A DNA stretch of 64,000 nt from Streptomyces sp. A2-16. Its GTDB lineage: Bacteria > Actinomycetota > Actinomycetes > Streptomycetales > Streptomycetaceae. The first letter of the stretch is position 1, and the number at the start of each line of letters is the position of its first letter. Shown here piece after piece: positions 52,525-62,007 of the stretch. Below the pieces are notes generated by a model, which saw nothing but the letters and a program-made list of their open reading frames with translations, did not search any database and was not told where the DNA came from. Position numbers and translations under genes: made by a program. The DNA lies in NCBI RefSeq assembly GCF_018128905.1, contig NZ_CP063808.1, positions 3,286,001 through 3,350,000 of the forward strand. Direction: 5' to 3'.

Positions 52525-53301
52525 TCACCGCCGAGCCTCACCGCCCCCGCCCTCACCGAACCGAGCGAGCAGCGCGTCCAGCCCGGCCGCGAGCCCCTCC
52601 GGTCCGCCCCGCTCGGCGAGGGCGGGGGCGAACTCACGGAGCACCGGCAGTTCCTGGGGCGGCATGCGGTGCAGGCCGAGGCGGAACGCCGGGTCCGACT
52701 CGTCGGGGTTGTCGACCATGGGCCGCAGTTCGACGATCACATAACCGAGGATCCAGGCCGTGAAGGCCCGGAACACGGCGGCGGCACGCTCGTCGTCGAG
52801 CCCGCCCTCCCGGAGCAGTCCGAGCACCCGCTCGTGGTCCCTGAGCACCGCGAGCGGCCGACGGGCCAGCGGTACCGCGAGCATGCGGGTGGCGAGCAGC
52901 GGGACGGCCTCGGGGTGGGCGAGGCAGACCTCGTACGTCGCCCGCGCCACGCGATGGAGTCCGGTGCGCCAGTCGGCGTCGCCGGACTCCGCCTCCAGAC
53001 GTTCCTCCAGCTGGAGGTAGAGCGCCTCGACGAGGCCGTCCAGCAGCTCGTCCTTGCCTGCCGCGTACCGGTAGAGGGCCATCGCCTCCACGCCGAGCTC
53101 GGCCCCCAGGCGCCGCATGCTCAACGCCGACAGTCCCTCCCGGTCCACGAGCTCCAGCGCGCTGGCCAGCACCCGCTCCCTGCTGAGCCGGCCGTAGCGG
53201 CCGCGGTCGCTCGCGCGGCGGGTCGGGCCGGTCGCCGCCCGGACGTCCCCGCTCCGGGCCTCGCCCCTCTCACCGGCCATGCCTCGCCTCCAGTCGCTCA
53301 T
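52525..53301 (-). CDS. TetR-family regulator (TetR-C domain)
   Basis: 258 residues from ATG 53301; ATG 53280 is an alternative. HTH LSRERVLASALELVDREGLS, then SMRRLGAELGVEAMALYRYA (residues about 55-75). The C-terminal domain has HPEAVPLLATRMLAVPLARRP, typical of the tetracycline-type TetR-C domain (often with drug ligands). Its promoter has two short palindromes. Convergent with the aldo/keto reductase and divergent from the polysaccharide locus. Confidence 0.9.
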   Translation of the reverse strand: MSDWRRGMAGERGEARSGDVRAATGPTRRASDRGRYGRLSRERVLASALELVDREGLSALSMRRLGAELGVEAMALYRYAAGKDELLDGLVEALYLQLEERLEAESGDADWRTGLHRVARATYEVCLAHPEAVPLLATRMLAVPLARRPLAVLRDHERVLGLLREGGLDDERAAAVFRAFTAWILGYVIVELRPMVDNPDESDPAFRLGLHRMPPQELPVLREFAPALAERGGPEGLAAGLDALLARFGEGGGGEARR

Positions 53302-53352
53302 CACATGCCCTGAATTCGCCTGTGTTGACTCTACGCATGACCGGGGGCAGGG

Positions 53353-53378
53353 TGTACGTATACAGCGTAAATATACGC
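53353..53378. promoter_or_regulatory. Palindromes in the TetR promoter region
   Basis: TGTA-CGTA-TACA at 53353-53364 and GCGTA-N4-TACGC at 53365-53378 lie end to end, 52 bp before the TetR start and 72 bp before the polysaccharide operon. The sequence is AT-rich for this genome. Candidate TetR operators able to act in both directions. Confidence 0.5.
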
Positions 53379-53449
53379 AAATGGCCGTATGAGGGTGTCT
53401 GCCCTCGCGGAGCACCGTCCCCCGGGAGAGCCGAAATGGGGAGCACGAG

Positions 53450-56176
53450 ATGACCGTCCATCGGCTGCGGATCCGGCAGGGGCCGGTGGACCACGCCTGG
53501 CCTCCTCAGGACCGCCTGCCCCCCACCGCACCCGGCGCGGACGCGCCGGGGGAGGAGGACGTGCCCTTCGCCACGGCCTGGATCAGTCCGGAGGCCCGGC
53601 GCGCCGCCCAGCGGGTGCTCTCCTCCGGCTGGGTCACCACCGGACACGAGACCGAACGGTTCGAGAACGACTTCGCGCAGTACGTCTCGGCCGCGCACGC
53701 CATCGCGGTGAGTTCCTGCACCGCCGCGCTCGAACTGGCGCTGCGCGCCCTCGGGCTTCCGGCCGGCACACCCGTGCTGGTTCCGGCGCTGACGTTCTGC
53801 GGAGCGGCCCAGGCGATCCTGCACGCCGGACTGCGCCCCGTCCTGGTCGACGTCGATCCGGCCACCGGCATGCCGACGTCCGCCACCGTCGCCGCCGCGG
53901 CCGCCGCCTGCGGCAGGCCCGGCGCGATGATGGTCCTGCACTACACCGGGGCCCCGGCACCCGTCGCCGAACTCGCCGAGGCCGCCGGACTGCCCCTCGC
54001 GCGAGTGATCGAGGACGCCGCGCACGCCCTGGGCGCCACCGTGGACGACCGGCCCGTGGGCAGCGTGTCGCGGGCGACCTGCTTCAGCTTCTACGCCACC
54101 AAGAACCTGCCGATCGGCGAGGGCGGCATGGTCACCACCGACGATCCACAGCTCGCCGAACGGATTCGCCGCGCGAGGCTGCACGGCATGTCCGCCGACG
54201 CCTGGCGGCGCGGACTGCCCGGCGGCACCTGGCGCTACACCGTCGACGAGGCCGGCCTCAAGGCCAACATGACGGACGTCCAGGCCGCCATCGGACGGGC
54301 CCAGCTCCACCACCTGAACCTCTGGCAGCAACGACGGCACGCCCTGGCCGAGCGCTACACGGCGGCGCTGGCGGCCGTACCGGGACTCGAACCGCTGCAC
54401 ACCACGGCACCGGGCCGGCATGCCCGCCACCTGCAGGTCGTGCGCGTGCTGGAGTCGTACGGGACGAGCCGCGACGAACTCGTCGAGCGGCTGGCCGAGC
54501 ACGGTATCGGCACGTCGGTCCACTTCATCCCGCTGCATCACATGCCGTACTTCCGACGGGCCGCGATCATCCCGGCCGGCGGTCTGCCCGGCGCCGACGC
54601 GCTCTTTCCGCAACTGCTGTCCCTGCCCCTGTACCCCCAGCTCACCGAGCGCTCGGTCGACCGGGTCTGCGTCCACCTCGCACGGCATGCGGCGGCCGGA
54701 ACCCGCCACACCAGCGGCCTGCGCACCCTGGTCATCGGCGCCGGGGAGGCAGGGCGGGCACTCGCACGGGACCTGGCCCGCACCCCGCAGTACGGACTCG
54801 AACCCGTCGGATTCCTGGACGACGATCCGGCCAAGCGCCGGGCGGGCTTCGTCGGAGGACTGCCGGTCCTGGGCACGCTGGAGGACACCGGCACCGCGGT
54901 ACCGCTGCACCGGGCGGAAGCGGTGATCGTGGCCATTCCGGGCCTGACGCCCACCAGGTTCCGCCGAGTGGCACGGGCTGCCGAGGCCGCGGGGGCCAGC
55001 GTGCGGTACCTGCCGTCGTTCATCGCCGCGCTCCGCCGCGACGTGGTGGGCAACGACATGCGGGAACTGGACGTGCGCGCACTGATCGGCCGCGCCGAGA
55101 TGCATGTGGTCAGCCGTGAGGCGGGCGCCACGATCGCCGGACGACGCGTGCTGGTCACCGGAGCCGGCGGCTCGATCGGCAGCGAACTGTGCCACCAGGT
55201 CCGCGCCTTCGGCCCGAGCCGCCTCTTCCTCCTCGACCACGACGAGTCGAACCTGCACCGGCTCGCACTGGAGCTCCACGGCGACGCCCTGCGCTCCGAC
55301 GACATCGTGATCTCGGACATCCGCGACCAGCCCCGCATCGACCAGGTCTTCCGCCAGCTGCGCCCCGAGGTGGTCTTCCACGCGGCCGCGCACAAGCACC
55401 TGCCGCTGCTCGAACTGCACCCCTGCGAAGGCGTGAAGACCAACGTGCGCGGCACCGAGAACCTGGTCCGGGCCGCCGCCGCGGCCGGCACCACGCGGTT
55501 CGTGCTGATCTCCACGGACAAGGCGGCCGACCCGGTGTCGGTCCTGGGCGCCACGAAACGCCTGGCCGAACTGATCGTGCACCGCGCCCAGCGGGACGCC
55601 CCACCCGGGACGGTGTTCGCCGCCGTGCGCTTCGGCAACGTGCTGGGCAGCCGTGGCTCCCTGCTGTCGGTCGTGGCACAGCAACTGGGCGCCGGCTCCC
55701 CGGTGACCGTCACCCACCCCGACGCGACCCGCTTCTTCATGACCGTCGAGGAGGCCGTCGGCCTGGTCCTGGAAGCGGCCCGCATGGCCCACGGCGACGA
55801 GGTGTTCGTGCTGGACATGAACGGCCCCGTGCGCATCGTGGACCTGGTCCGCGGCTACGCCAGCTCCCTGCACGTCCCCGACGTGGACATCCGCTACACC
55901 GGTCTGCGCCCCGGCGAGAAACTCAACGAGACGCTGTTCTCGACACGCGAGAAGCACGCCCGCACCGACCACCCGGGAATCCTCGCCGCCACCTCCCCGG
56001 ACGACACCTCCGCCGAGCTCTCGCGGCTCCTGCCCGAGCTGTACGCCGCCGCTGACGCCAATGACACCGACGAGCTGCGCCGCGTCCTGACCGAACTCCT
56101 CCCCGGCTTCCCGGCCCCCGAGCCGATGCCCACGCCGCAGGCCGGGCTGGCCGATCCGTATCCGGACGACTTCTGA
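53450..56176 (+). CDS. Aminotransferase/nucleotide-sugar dehydratase fusion
   Basis: 908 residues. Residues about 35-410 form a DegT/DnrJ/StrS-family PLP aminotransferase (EDAAHALGATVDDRPVGSVS, FSFYATKNLPIGEGGMVTTD with Schiff-base Lys218). Residues about 424-540 are a Rossmann domain (LVIGAGEAGRALARDLA). Residues about 565-880 are a CapD/FlaA1-type 4,6-dehydratase (VLVTGAGGSIGSELCHQ, LISTDKAADPVSVLGATKRL). CapD proteins usually carry N-terminal membrane helices; here the aminotransferase replaces them. Together they would make a 4-amino-4,6-dideoxy sugar nucleotide. First gene of the locus. Confidence 0.92.
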   Translation: MTVHRLRIRQGPVDHAWPPQDRLPPTAPGADAPGEEDVPFATAWISPEARRAAQRVLSSGWVTTGHETERFENDFAQYVSAAHAIAVSSCTAALELALRALGLPAGTPVLVPALTFCGAAQAILHAGLRPVLVDVDPATGMPTSATVAAAAAACGRPGAMMVLHYTGAPAPVAELAEAAGLPLARVIEDAAHALGATVDDRPVGSVSRATCFSFYATKNLPIGEGGMVTTDDPQLAERIRRARLHGMSADAWRRGLPGGTWRYTVDEAGLKANMTDVQAAIGRAQLHHLNLWQQRRHALAERYTAALAAVPGLEPLHTTAPGRHARHLQVVRVLESYGTSRDELVERLAEHGIGTSVHFIPLHHMPYFRRAAIIPAGGLPGADALFPQLLSLPLYPQLTERSVDRVCVHLARHAAAGTRHTSGLRTLVIGAGEAGRALARDLARTPQYGLEPVGFLDDDPAKRRAGFVGGLPVLGTLEDTGTAVPLHRAEAVIVAIPGLTPTRFRRVARAAEAAGASVRYLPSFIAALRRDVVGNDMRELDVRALIGRAEMHVVSREAGATIAGRRVLVTGAGGSIGSELCHQVRAFGPSRLFLLDHDESNLHRLALELHGDALRSDDIVISDIRDQPRIDQVFRQLRPEVVFHAAAHKHLPLLELHPCEGVKTNVRGTENLVRAAAAAGTTRFVLISTDKAADPVSVLGATKRLAELIVHRAQRDAPPGTVFAAVRFGNVLGSRGSLLSVVAQQLGAGSPVTVTHPDATRFFMTVEEAVGLVLEAARMAHGDEVFVLDMNGPVRIVDLVRGYASSLHVPDVDIRYTGLRPGEKLNETLFSTREKHARTDHPGILAATSPDDTSAELSRLLPELYAAADANDTDELRRVLTELLPGFPAPEPMPTPQAGLADPYPDDF

Positions 56177-57228
56177 TGTCCGCGCGTGGGCCCTGGCCGG
56201 GCTGGGAACCGAGACAACGCGTGCGGCGCCCCCGCCGCCTGCTGCGCCGCGTCCTGGTCCTCGCCCTCGCCGCCGTCCTCGCGCTGCTCGGCCTCGGCGC
56301 CGGCGGCGTCTGGTGGGCCACCGACCACTACGGCGACCAGGTCGCCCGCATCCCCGACGCCTTCCCCAAGGGCCCCCGCCCGCCCGAGTCCCCGGGACAC
56401 GACGGCGGTACGACCTTCCTGCTCGTCGGTGTCGACAGCCGCTCCGAGCGCCCGACCACCGGCAGCGACGCCACCGCCCGGCTGTGGAAGTACGGCGCAC
56501 AGCGCAGCGACACGCTCATGCTGGTGCACCTCAGCGGCGACGAACGCAGCGCCTCCACCCTGTCCCTGCCCAGGGACAGCTGGGTCGCGATCCCCGGCCA
56601 CGGCTCGGCGAAGATCAACGCGGCCTTCTCCTGGGGCGGACCGCCCCTGCTCATCCGGACCGTGGAGCAGCTCACCGGCATCCGCGTCGACCACTTCGGC
56701 GTCATCGACTGGCACGGCTTCCGCTCCCTCACCGACGCCGTCGGCGGTGTCCCCGTGACCATCGCCCACGACACCTACGACCCGGAGCAGGACCGCCACT
56801 TCACCGCCGGCACGCACGTCCTGAACGGCGAGCAGGCCCTGGCGTACGTCCGCCAGCGACACGGCCTGCCCGGCGGCGAACTCGACCGCATCGAACGCCA
56901 GCAGCAGTTCCTGCGGAGCCTGGTCGGCCGGATCGGCAACAGCGTCGGCATCACCGACCCGCTCGGCACCGACCGCATGCTCGACGCCATCACGGGCGCG
57001 GTGAGCGTCGACGACCGGATGTCCAACGGGGACCTGCGCTCCCTCGCCTTCGGGCTGCGTCATCTGAGCTCCGAGAACACCCGCTTCGCCACCGCACCGA
57101 TCATCCGGTCGGACATGATCCGCGGTCAGTACGCGCTGATCCTCGACCGGCCCGCGCTGCGCGCACAGGCCCGTGCCGTCGAAGCCGGTCACCCCCCGGG
57201 AGCGGAACCCACCACGGCGAGGAGGTAG
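56176..57228 (+). CDS. LytR-CpsA-Psr (LCP) family glycopolymer ligase
   Basis: 350 residues. One N-terminal membrane anchor (RRVLVLALAAVLALLGLGAG) then the extracytoplasmic LCP domain: LLVGVDSRSERPTTGSDATA, QRSDTLMLVHLSGDE, LSLPRDSWVAIPG (Arg/Asp for pyrophosphate and Mg), KINAAFSWGGP and RIERQQQFLRSLV. LCP enzymes transfer undecaprenyl-linked glycopolymers to peptidoglycan. The start overlaps the fusion gene stop by 1 base (TGATG), so they are coupled. Confidence 0.92.
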   Translation: MSARGPWPGWEPRQRVRRPRRLLRRVLVLALAAVLALLGLGAGGVWWATDHYGDQVARIPDAFPKGPRPPESPGHDGGTTFLLVGVDSRSERPTTGSDATARLWKYGAQRSDTLMLVHLSGDERSASTLSLPRDSWVAIPGHGSAKINAAFSWGGPPLLIRTVEQLTGIRVDHFGVIDWHGFRSLTDAVGGVPVTIAHDTYDPEQDRHFTAGTHVLNGEQALAYVRQRHGLPGGELDRIERQQQFLRSLVGRIGNSVGITDPLGTDRMLDAITGAVSVDDRMSNGDLRSLAFGLRHLSSENTRFATAPIIRSDMIRGQYALILDRPALRAQARAVEAGHPPGAEPTTARR

Positions 57229-57232
57229 TCCG

Positions 57233-58402
57233 TTGACCAGCATGCCCACGAGGGCGACAGCAACGAAGCGCGTCCTCGTCATCTGCCAGCTCGACGCCTA
57301 CGCCAACGGCGTGAAGCCCGTCGAGATCCAGCGCTTCCTGCGGCAACGGGGGCACGATGTGCGCCTTGTCGACACCTATCACCTGAGCCGGTCGAGTCGC
57401 CCCCCGGGACGGCTCGCGGGCAGGCTCCCGGCGCCGAGCCCCCGCAAGGTCGCCCTCTACGCGACCGAAGCGACGTCGGCCGCGCTGACCCGGCGGTGGC
57501 GATTCGGACGAAGTCACCTGTCCTACTACCTGCTCCTGGCCGACCACCGGCTGCGGCGGGCCATCCTCAAGCGGTCACTGCCCCTCGACGACTTCGACCT
57601 GGTGATCTGCGAGACCATCTACGACGCCGGTGTGCTGGCCGATGCCCGCTCGGCCCGCACGCTGTACGACGCTCCCGCCCCGTGGGCGGACGAGGTGTAC
57701 TTCGACGGCAGGGTGACCCCACGACAGCACCGGAAGCTGCGCGGGCTGGAAACGTCGATCTTCGAGGGCGTCGACCACCTGGCCCTCCACTGGGACTCGT
57801 ACGCGCGCTACGCCGTCGAGCACTACAGGATCAGCGGCCGCAATCTGATGTCACTCAATTTCGGCTGCGTCCCCTCACCCCGGCGGGCGGAGTTCGCCGC
57901 TCCGCCGCGCATCGTCTACCTGGGCAATGTGACCGCCGGCTTCAACAACCCGGCACTTCTGTCACGCCTGTCCACGCTGTGTCCCCACATCGACGTGTTC
58001 GGCGGCCCCCCACCGGACGCCGGCCTCGGACTCAACTACCTCGGCTACGCGCCCTCGCTCGACGTGTTGCGGAACTACCAGCTGGGGCTGGTCACCTGCA
58101 GCGATGATCAGCTGCGCCGGGACGGCTTCTCCTCCAAACACGTCCACTACCTGTCGTACGGGCTGCCCGTGCTCGTCCCCTCCTGGCGCCGCCACCTGGA
58201 CCTGCTGCGCGGCTCGGTGGCCTACACCGAGGAGACGTTCCGCTCCGTCGTCGAGGACATGAGCGACGAGCGCCGCTGGCGGTCGGTCAGCGACGAGGCG
58301 TACGCCCAGGCCCGCCGCCTGAGCTGGGACGAGACCCTGCGTCCGCTGGAACGCCTCCTCAGCGGTGACCCCCAACTGCCGAGGGACTCGAAATGGACCT
58401 GA
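57233..58402 (+). CDS. Glycosyltransferase
   Basis: 389 residues from TTG 57233, 7 nt after GGAGG; ATG 57242 is too far from that site. N-terminal donor-independent Rossmann domain (VLVICQLDAYANGVKPVEIQ, RRGHDVRLVDTYHL-like), then VYLGNVTAGFNNPALLSRL and the GT-B hallmark KHVHYLSYGLPVLVPSW. No signal peptide; cytoplasmic. It probably adds a sugar to the lipid-linked repeat unit. It overlaps the Wzz-like gene by 10 bp. Confidence 0.82.
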   Translation: MTSMPTRATATKRVLVICQLDAYANGVKPVEIQRFLRQRGHDVRLVDTYHLSRSSRPPGRLAGRLPAPSPRKVALYATEATSAALTRRWRFGRSHLSYYLLLADHRLRRAILKRSLPLDDFDLVICETIYDAGVLADARSARTLYDAPAPWADEVYFDGRVTPRQHRKLRGLETSIFEGVDHLALHWDSYARYAVEHYRISGRNLMSLNFGCVPSPRRAEFAAPPRIVYLGNVTAGFNNPALLSRLSTLCPHIDVFGGPPPDAGLGLNYLGYAPSLDVLRNYQLGLVTCSDDQLRRDGFSSKHVHYLSYGLPVLVPSWRRHLDLLRGSVAYTEETFRSVVEDMSDERRWRSVSDEAYAQARRLSWDETLRPLERLLSGDPQLPRDSKWT

Positions 58403-59871
58403 AAGCCTATCGGCGCCTGCTCCACTTCCACTGGGTGGCGATCCTCGTGCTCACGCTGATGGGCGCGGCCGTCGGCGCGGCGGTTGCCCAGTCGCAGCCG
58501 CCGGTCTACGCGGCCAAGGTCCAGATGCTGGTGACGGTCTCCGCCCAGGGGGAGGACTCGAGCCAGGCGTACCAGGGCGCACTGCTGGCCCAGCAGCGCG
58601 CCAAGTCCTATACGACGCTGCTCACCGGTCAGTCCGTGCTCAGACAGCTCACCGATCAACTGGGGCTGAACTACTCGGTCGAGCACATGAAAAGCCATGT
58701 CACCGCGAGCAATCCGACCGACACGGCGGTCATCGACGTCACGGTGGAGGACGGTTCGGCCCGGCAGGCGAAGAAGATCGCGGAAGGTCTGGGACCGGCC
58801 TTCTCGAGGATCGTCACGTCCGCCGAGAACGCCGGGCAGGCGGGTGACGGGCAGGCGCCCGTGATCAATGTCAGGACCCTGGATCCCGTGCAGCTCCTCG
58901 ACGGCCCGGTGTCTCCGCACAAGAGCTTCGACATCGTCCTCGGACTCGTCGGAGGGCTGTTCCTCGGACTCGTCTGGGCGGTCGCCCGCGAGGTCACGGA
59001 CCTGCGGATCCGGGACGTCCAGGATCTGGAGAAGACCGAGCATGTCGACGTCCTCGGTGTTCTGCCCCGGGGCGGGCGGAAGCGGGACAAGGAGTTCGTG
59101 GACGGACTGCCCGGGCCGGCCGCGCGGGCCCAGGCCTACCGGTGGCTGGCCCTGACGATCGAGGTCGCCGGCCGCGTTCCCGGGCCCCGGGCTTACGTGG
59201 TGACCTCGTCCGCCCGCGAGGACGAGGCGACCGCCGTCGCGGCCGGTCTGGCGATCGCGCTGGCCGAGAGCGGTACACGGACGATCGTGGTCGACACCCG
59301 GCGTTCCCGGGGAGGACTGGCCGACCTCGTCGGCGTGTCGTCGCCGTGGGGGCTGGAGGACGTGCTGCGCGGCAGGGCATCCCTCGACGGGGCGCTTCGG
59401 GCATGGCGTGACGACATGCCCCTCCAGGTCCTCGCCGGAAGCGGCGCGGAACCAGGGTCCGGCGTCGCACCCCTGCGGCAGGCCCAGGTCGCCGAACTGT
59501 GCAGACGGCTCATGGGACGGGCCGAGGCCGTGGTCTTCGTCGCGCCTGCCGTGCTGACCCGGAGCGATGCGACGGTAGTGGCCCGCGCCGTGGGGGACGT
59601 GATCCTGGTGGCCGAAGCCAAGGCCACCAGGGCGCCGGACCTCGTGCAGTCCGTTCAGCGCCTCCGGTCGGTCGGCGTCACGGTCCTGGGAGCGGTGCTC
59701 AGCGGCGAGCGAGGACGGCGCAGCAGGCCGTACGTGCCGGTTGTCCCGACTGCCGACCACCCGGACGGCCACGACGTCCCGGGGGAGGGCCACGACCGAT
59801 CCCGCATGGCGGAGTGGCCCTCGGGAAACGGCGCCGGACCCGGGCGGGCGGCGAAGGCGGAACCACGGTGA
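58393..59871 (+). CDS. Wzz-like chain-length protein with degenerate BY-kinase domain
   Basis: 492 residues. Two membrane helices, AILVLTLMGAAVGAAVAQSQ at the N-terminus and IVLGLVGGLFLGLVWAVARE near residue 190, enclose the periplasmic Wzz domain. The C-terminal domain is a bacterial tyrosine-kinase fold, but the Walker A (normally PGEGKST) reads AREDEAT, so the Lys is missing, the A' motif is VVDTRRSRG, and no Tyr-rich tail is present. It is probably an ATPase-dead regulator of polymer length. Coding overlaps the glycosyltransferase by 10 bp. Confidence 0.85.
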   Translation: MDLKAYRRLLHFHWVAILVLTLMGAAVGAAVAQSQPPVYAAKVQMLVTVSAQGEDSSQAYQGALLAQQRAKSYTTLLTGQSVLRQLTDQLGLNYSVEHMKSHVTASNPTDTAVIDVTVEDGSARQAKKIAEGLGPAFSRIVTSAENAGQAGDGQAPVINVRTLDPVQLLDGPVSPHKSFDIVLGLVGGLFLGLVWAVAREVTDLRIRDVQDLEKTEHVDVLGVLPRGGRKRDKEFVDGLPGPAARAQAYRWLALTIEVAGRVPGPRAYVVTSSAREDEATAVAAGLAIALAESGTRTIVVDTRRSRGGLADLVGVSSPWGLEDVLRGRASLDGALRAWRDDMPLQVLAGSGAEPGSGVAPLRQAQVAELCRRLMGRAEAVVFVAPAVLTRSDATVVARAVGDVILVAEAKATRAPDLVQSVQRLRSVGVTVLGAVLSGERGRRSRPYVPVVPTADHPDGHDVPGEGHDRSRMAEWPSGNGAGPGRAAKAEPR

Positions 59872-59902
59872 ACGAGCGCGTGGCACGGAGCGGGAGCCCA
59901 CC

Positions 59903-61183
59903 ATGACCACGGCACGAGCGCCCGCCCGGCAGGAACCCGGGACAGGGCCCGGCGCGCGCCCCCGCATCCTGCTGACGCTGGTCCTGATCGCGGCCGCGAT
60001 GCCGGTGCGCCTGGCCAGTTCCGTACCGGGGATCGACTCGGTCTCCGTGCTGGACATACTGCTGGGCGCCGTCGCGATCACGCTGGTCGTCGACCTGGCC
60101 TTCAGGCCGCTGGACGTCGGCTACCCGGAGCTCTTCGCCCTGCTGTGCGTCCCGGTGGCCGTCTGCGGCATGTCGATGCTGTGGACGCAGGACCGGGGCG
60201 CGACGTTCCGTGCCACGGTCGTCTACGCGGAAGGCATCGTCGCCTATCTCTTCGTCGTACGAGAGCTGAACGGGGCCTCGCCCGACCGGGTCATGACGTA
60301 CATCAGGCGCTACAGCTGTCTGCTAGTCGTCCCCGCGGTACTCCTGCTCCTGAGGACACCTGGCTTCGGACCCGAGGAGACCGGGCTGCCCCACGACTCC
60401 GACCGGTATCTGTCGTACTACACCAGGCTCTCCCACCCCGCCCTCGGGCCCTCGAACAACCTCGCCACCGTGCTGGCCTTCTTCGTCCCCCTCCTCCTGT
60501 ACTGGGGTCATGTGCGGCACGACCGACGATTCACCCTGGCCGGATGCGTCACTCTCGCCGCGGTCGTCTGCACGCTCTCACGCGGGGTCGTTCTCGGGCT
60601 GCTGACGGCAGCGGTGCTCGCGGGCCTGGGGAGCCTCCTCAGAAGGCGACGCGTGGGAACCCGGGCGTTCGGAAAGATCGCCGCCGCCGTCGCGGTGGCC
60701 GTCATGGCCGTGGCGCTGCTGTACCGGCTGGTCCCGGACACCGACACGGTGTTGGCGGGCCGGCTCAGCCCGGCCAACGCCCTCATCCGTTCCCAGTTCG
60801 CCGTCGAGGCGGTCGGGAAGATCGCCGAGCGGCCGCTGCTCGGTTACGGTGGGGGAGCGGCACCCGACGGGATGTGGGAGCTGGCGCGGGTCCACAACAC
60901 CTATCTCCAGCAGATGGTGTCGTTCGGTGTCCTGCTGGGCGCCTTCGTCTCGCTCGCCCTGGCCGGGACGGCCGTCTTCTTCTTCTCCCGGTGGCGCACC
61001 AGCGCGCCGGCCCGGGTCGTCGGCTTCACGCTCGTCGCCCAACTCGTCGTCTTCGCGGTCGAGTCGAGCTTCGAGGGCACGGTCCTGCGCGTGCTGTTCT
61101 ACCTCTCCGTCGGCCTCGCCGCGATGGTCGTCCGCGCGTCCGAGGAGCACCCAGTCGCACTGCCCTCCCGCGGAAGGAACTGA
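59903..61183 (+). CDS. Wzy-like polysaccharide polymerase (O-antigen ligase family)
   Basis: 426 residues from ATG 59903, with about ten hydrophobic segments (ILLTLVLIAAAMPVRLASSV, VLAFFVPLLLYWGHV, VLLGAFVSLALAGTAVFFF). The Wzy_C loop region has RSQFAVEAVGKIAERPLLGY, then GGGAAPDGMWELARVHNTYL, typical of O-antigen polymerase/ligase proteins. It would join undecaprenyl-linked repeats outside the membrane. Preceded by a short stretch beginning GTG 59868. Confidence 0.85.
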   Translation: MTTARAPARQEPGTGPGARPRILLTLVLIAAAMPVRLASSVPGIDSVSVLDILLGAVAITLVVDLAFRPLDVGYPELFALLCVPVAVCGMSMLWTQDRGATFRATVVYAEGIVAYLFVVRELNGASPDRVMTYIRRYSCLLVVPAVLLLLRTPGFGPEETGLPHDSDRYLSYYTRLSHPALGPSNNLATVLAFFVPLLLYWGHVRHDRRFTLAGCVTLAAVVCTLSRGVVLGLLTAAVLAGLGSLLRRRRVGTRAFGKIAAAVAVAVMAVALLYRLVPDTDTVLAGRLSPANALIRSQFAVEAVGKIAERPLLGYGGGAAPDGMWELARVHNTYLQQMVSFGVLLGAFVSLALAGTAVFFFSRWRTSAPARVVGFTLVAQLVVFAVESSFEGTVLRVLFYLSVGLAAMVVRASEEHPVALPSRGRN

Positions 61184-61187
61184 CGTC

Positions 61188-61946
61188 ATGCCATGGAGAA
61201 CGAGGGCCAACGCCGGACTGCGGCGCGTCACCGGGTTCGAGCTCCGGCGGGTGTCCCGGTCGGCCGCGCCCGACTGTCCCGCCGACTACGACGAGGAGGC
61301 GAAAGCGGTGATCAGGGCGGTCCGGCCGTACTCCATGACACCTCCCGAGCGGGTCAACGCGCTGATCCTGGCGACGCGTTACGTCGTGCGCCACCGTGTC
61401 CCGGGCGCGGTGCTGGAGTGCGGGGTCTGGAGGGGCGGCAGCATGCACGCCGTGGCGCGCACCCTTCTCGCGCTCGGCGCCACCGACCGCGACCTGTATC
61501 TGTTCGACACGTTCGAGGGCATGCCGCCGCCGACCGAGCACGACCGCAGACACGACGGAGAACCGGCCGACCGTCTGCTCGCGGACTCGGACCCGGACAG
61601 TCTGATCCGGGCCGTGGCGAGCCTTGAGGACGTCAAGTCGGCGTTCGCGCGCATCCCCTACCCGAAGGAGCGGATCCACTACGTGCAGGGCCTCGTCGAG
61701 GAGACCGTGCCCGAGTGCGCCCCCGAGCGGATCGCGATCCTGCGCCTGGACACGGACTGGTACACCTCCACCCGGCACGAACTGGAGCACTTGTACCCGC
61801 GTCTGGCCTCCGGCGGCGTTCTGCTCATCGACGACTACGGCACCTGGCAGGGGTCCCGCAAGGCGGTGGACGAGTTCCTGCGGCGGAGCGGCGAACGCCT
61901 GCTGTTGCTGCGGATGGACGAGGGGCGGATCGCGGTCAAGCCATGA
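61188..61946 (+). CDS. TylF/MycF-type macrocin O-methyltransferase-like protein
   Basis: 252 residues from ATG 61188, 4 bp after the polymerase stop. SAM and metal motifs: ECGVWRGGSMHAVART, DLYLFDTFEGMPPPTEH, ILRLDTDWYTSTRHELEHLY and LLIDDYGTWQGSRKAVDEF, with Asp residues for Mg. Relatives O-methylate sugars on macrolides; other homologues act in polysaccharide clusters. Here a sugar O-methyl group on the exopolysaccharide is plausible. Confidence 0.88.
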   Translation: MPWRTRANAGLRRVTGFELRRVSRSAAPDCPADYDEEAKAVIRAVRPYSMTPPERVNALILATRYVVRHRVPGAVLECGVWRGGSMHAVARTLLALGATDRDLYLFDTFEGMPPPTEHDRRHDGEPADRLLADSDPDSLIRAVASLEDVKSAFARIPYPKERIHYVQGLVEETVPECAPERIAILRLDTDWYTSTRHELEHLYPRLASGGVLLIDDYGTWQGSRKAVDEFLRRSGERLLLLRMDEGRIAVKP

Positions 61947-62007
61947 GGCCCGCGCGGTGCCCGGCGGCCTGCCGGGCACCGGCCCCGGCGGCCCATCCAC
62001 GCGCCGC

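Noticed and set aside
53270..56500. Long open frame opposite the aminotransferase/dehydratase fusion (about 1076 codons, minus strand)
   Set aside because: It is antisense to a gene with complete catalytic motifs; such frames arise from high third-position GC. It has no domain motifs or ribosome site.
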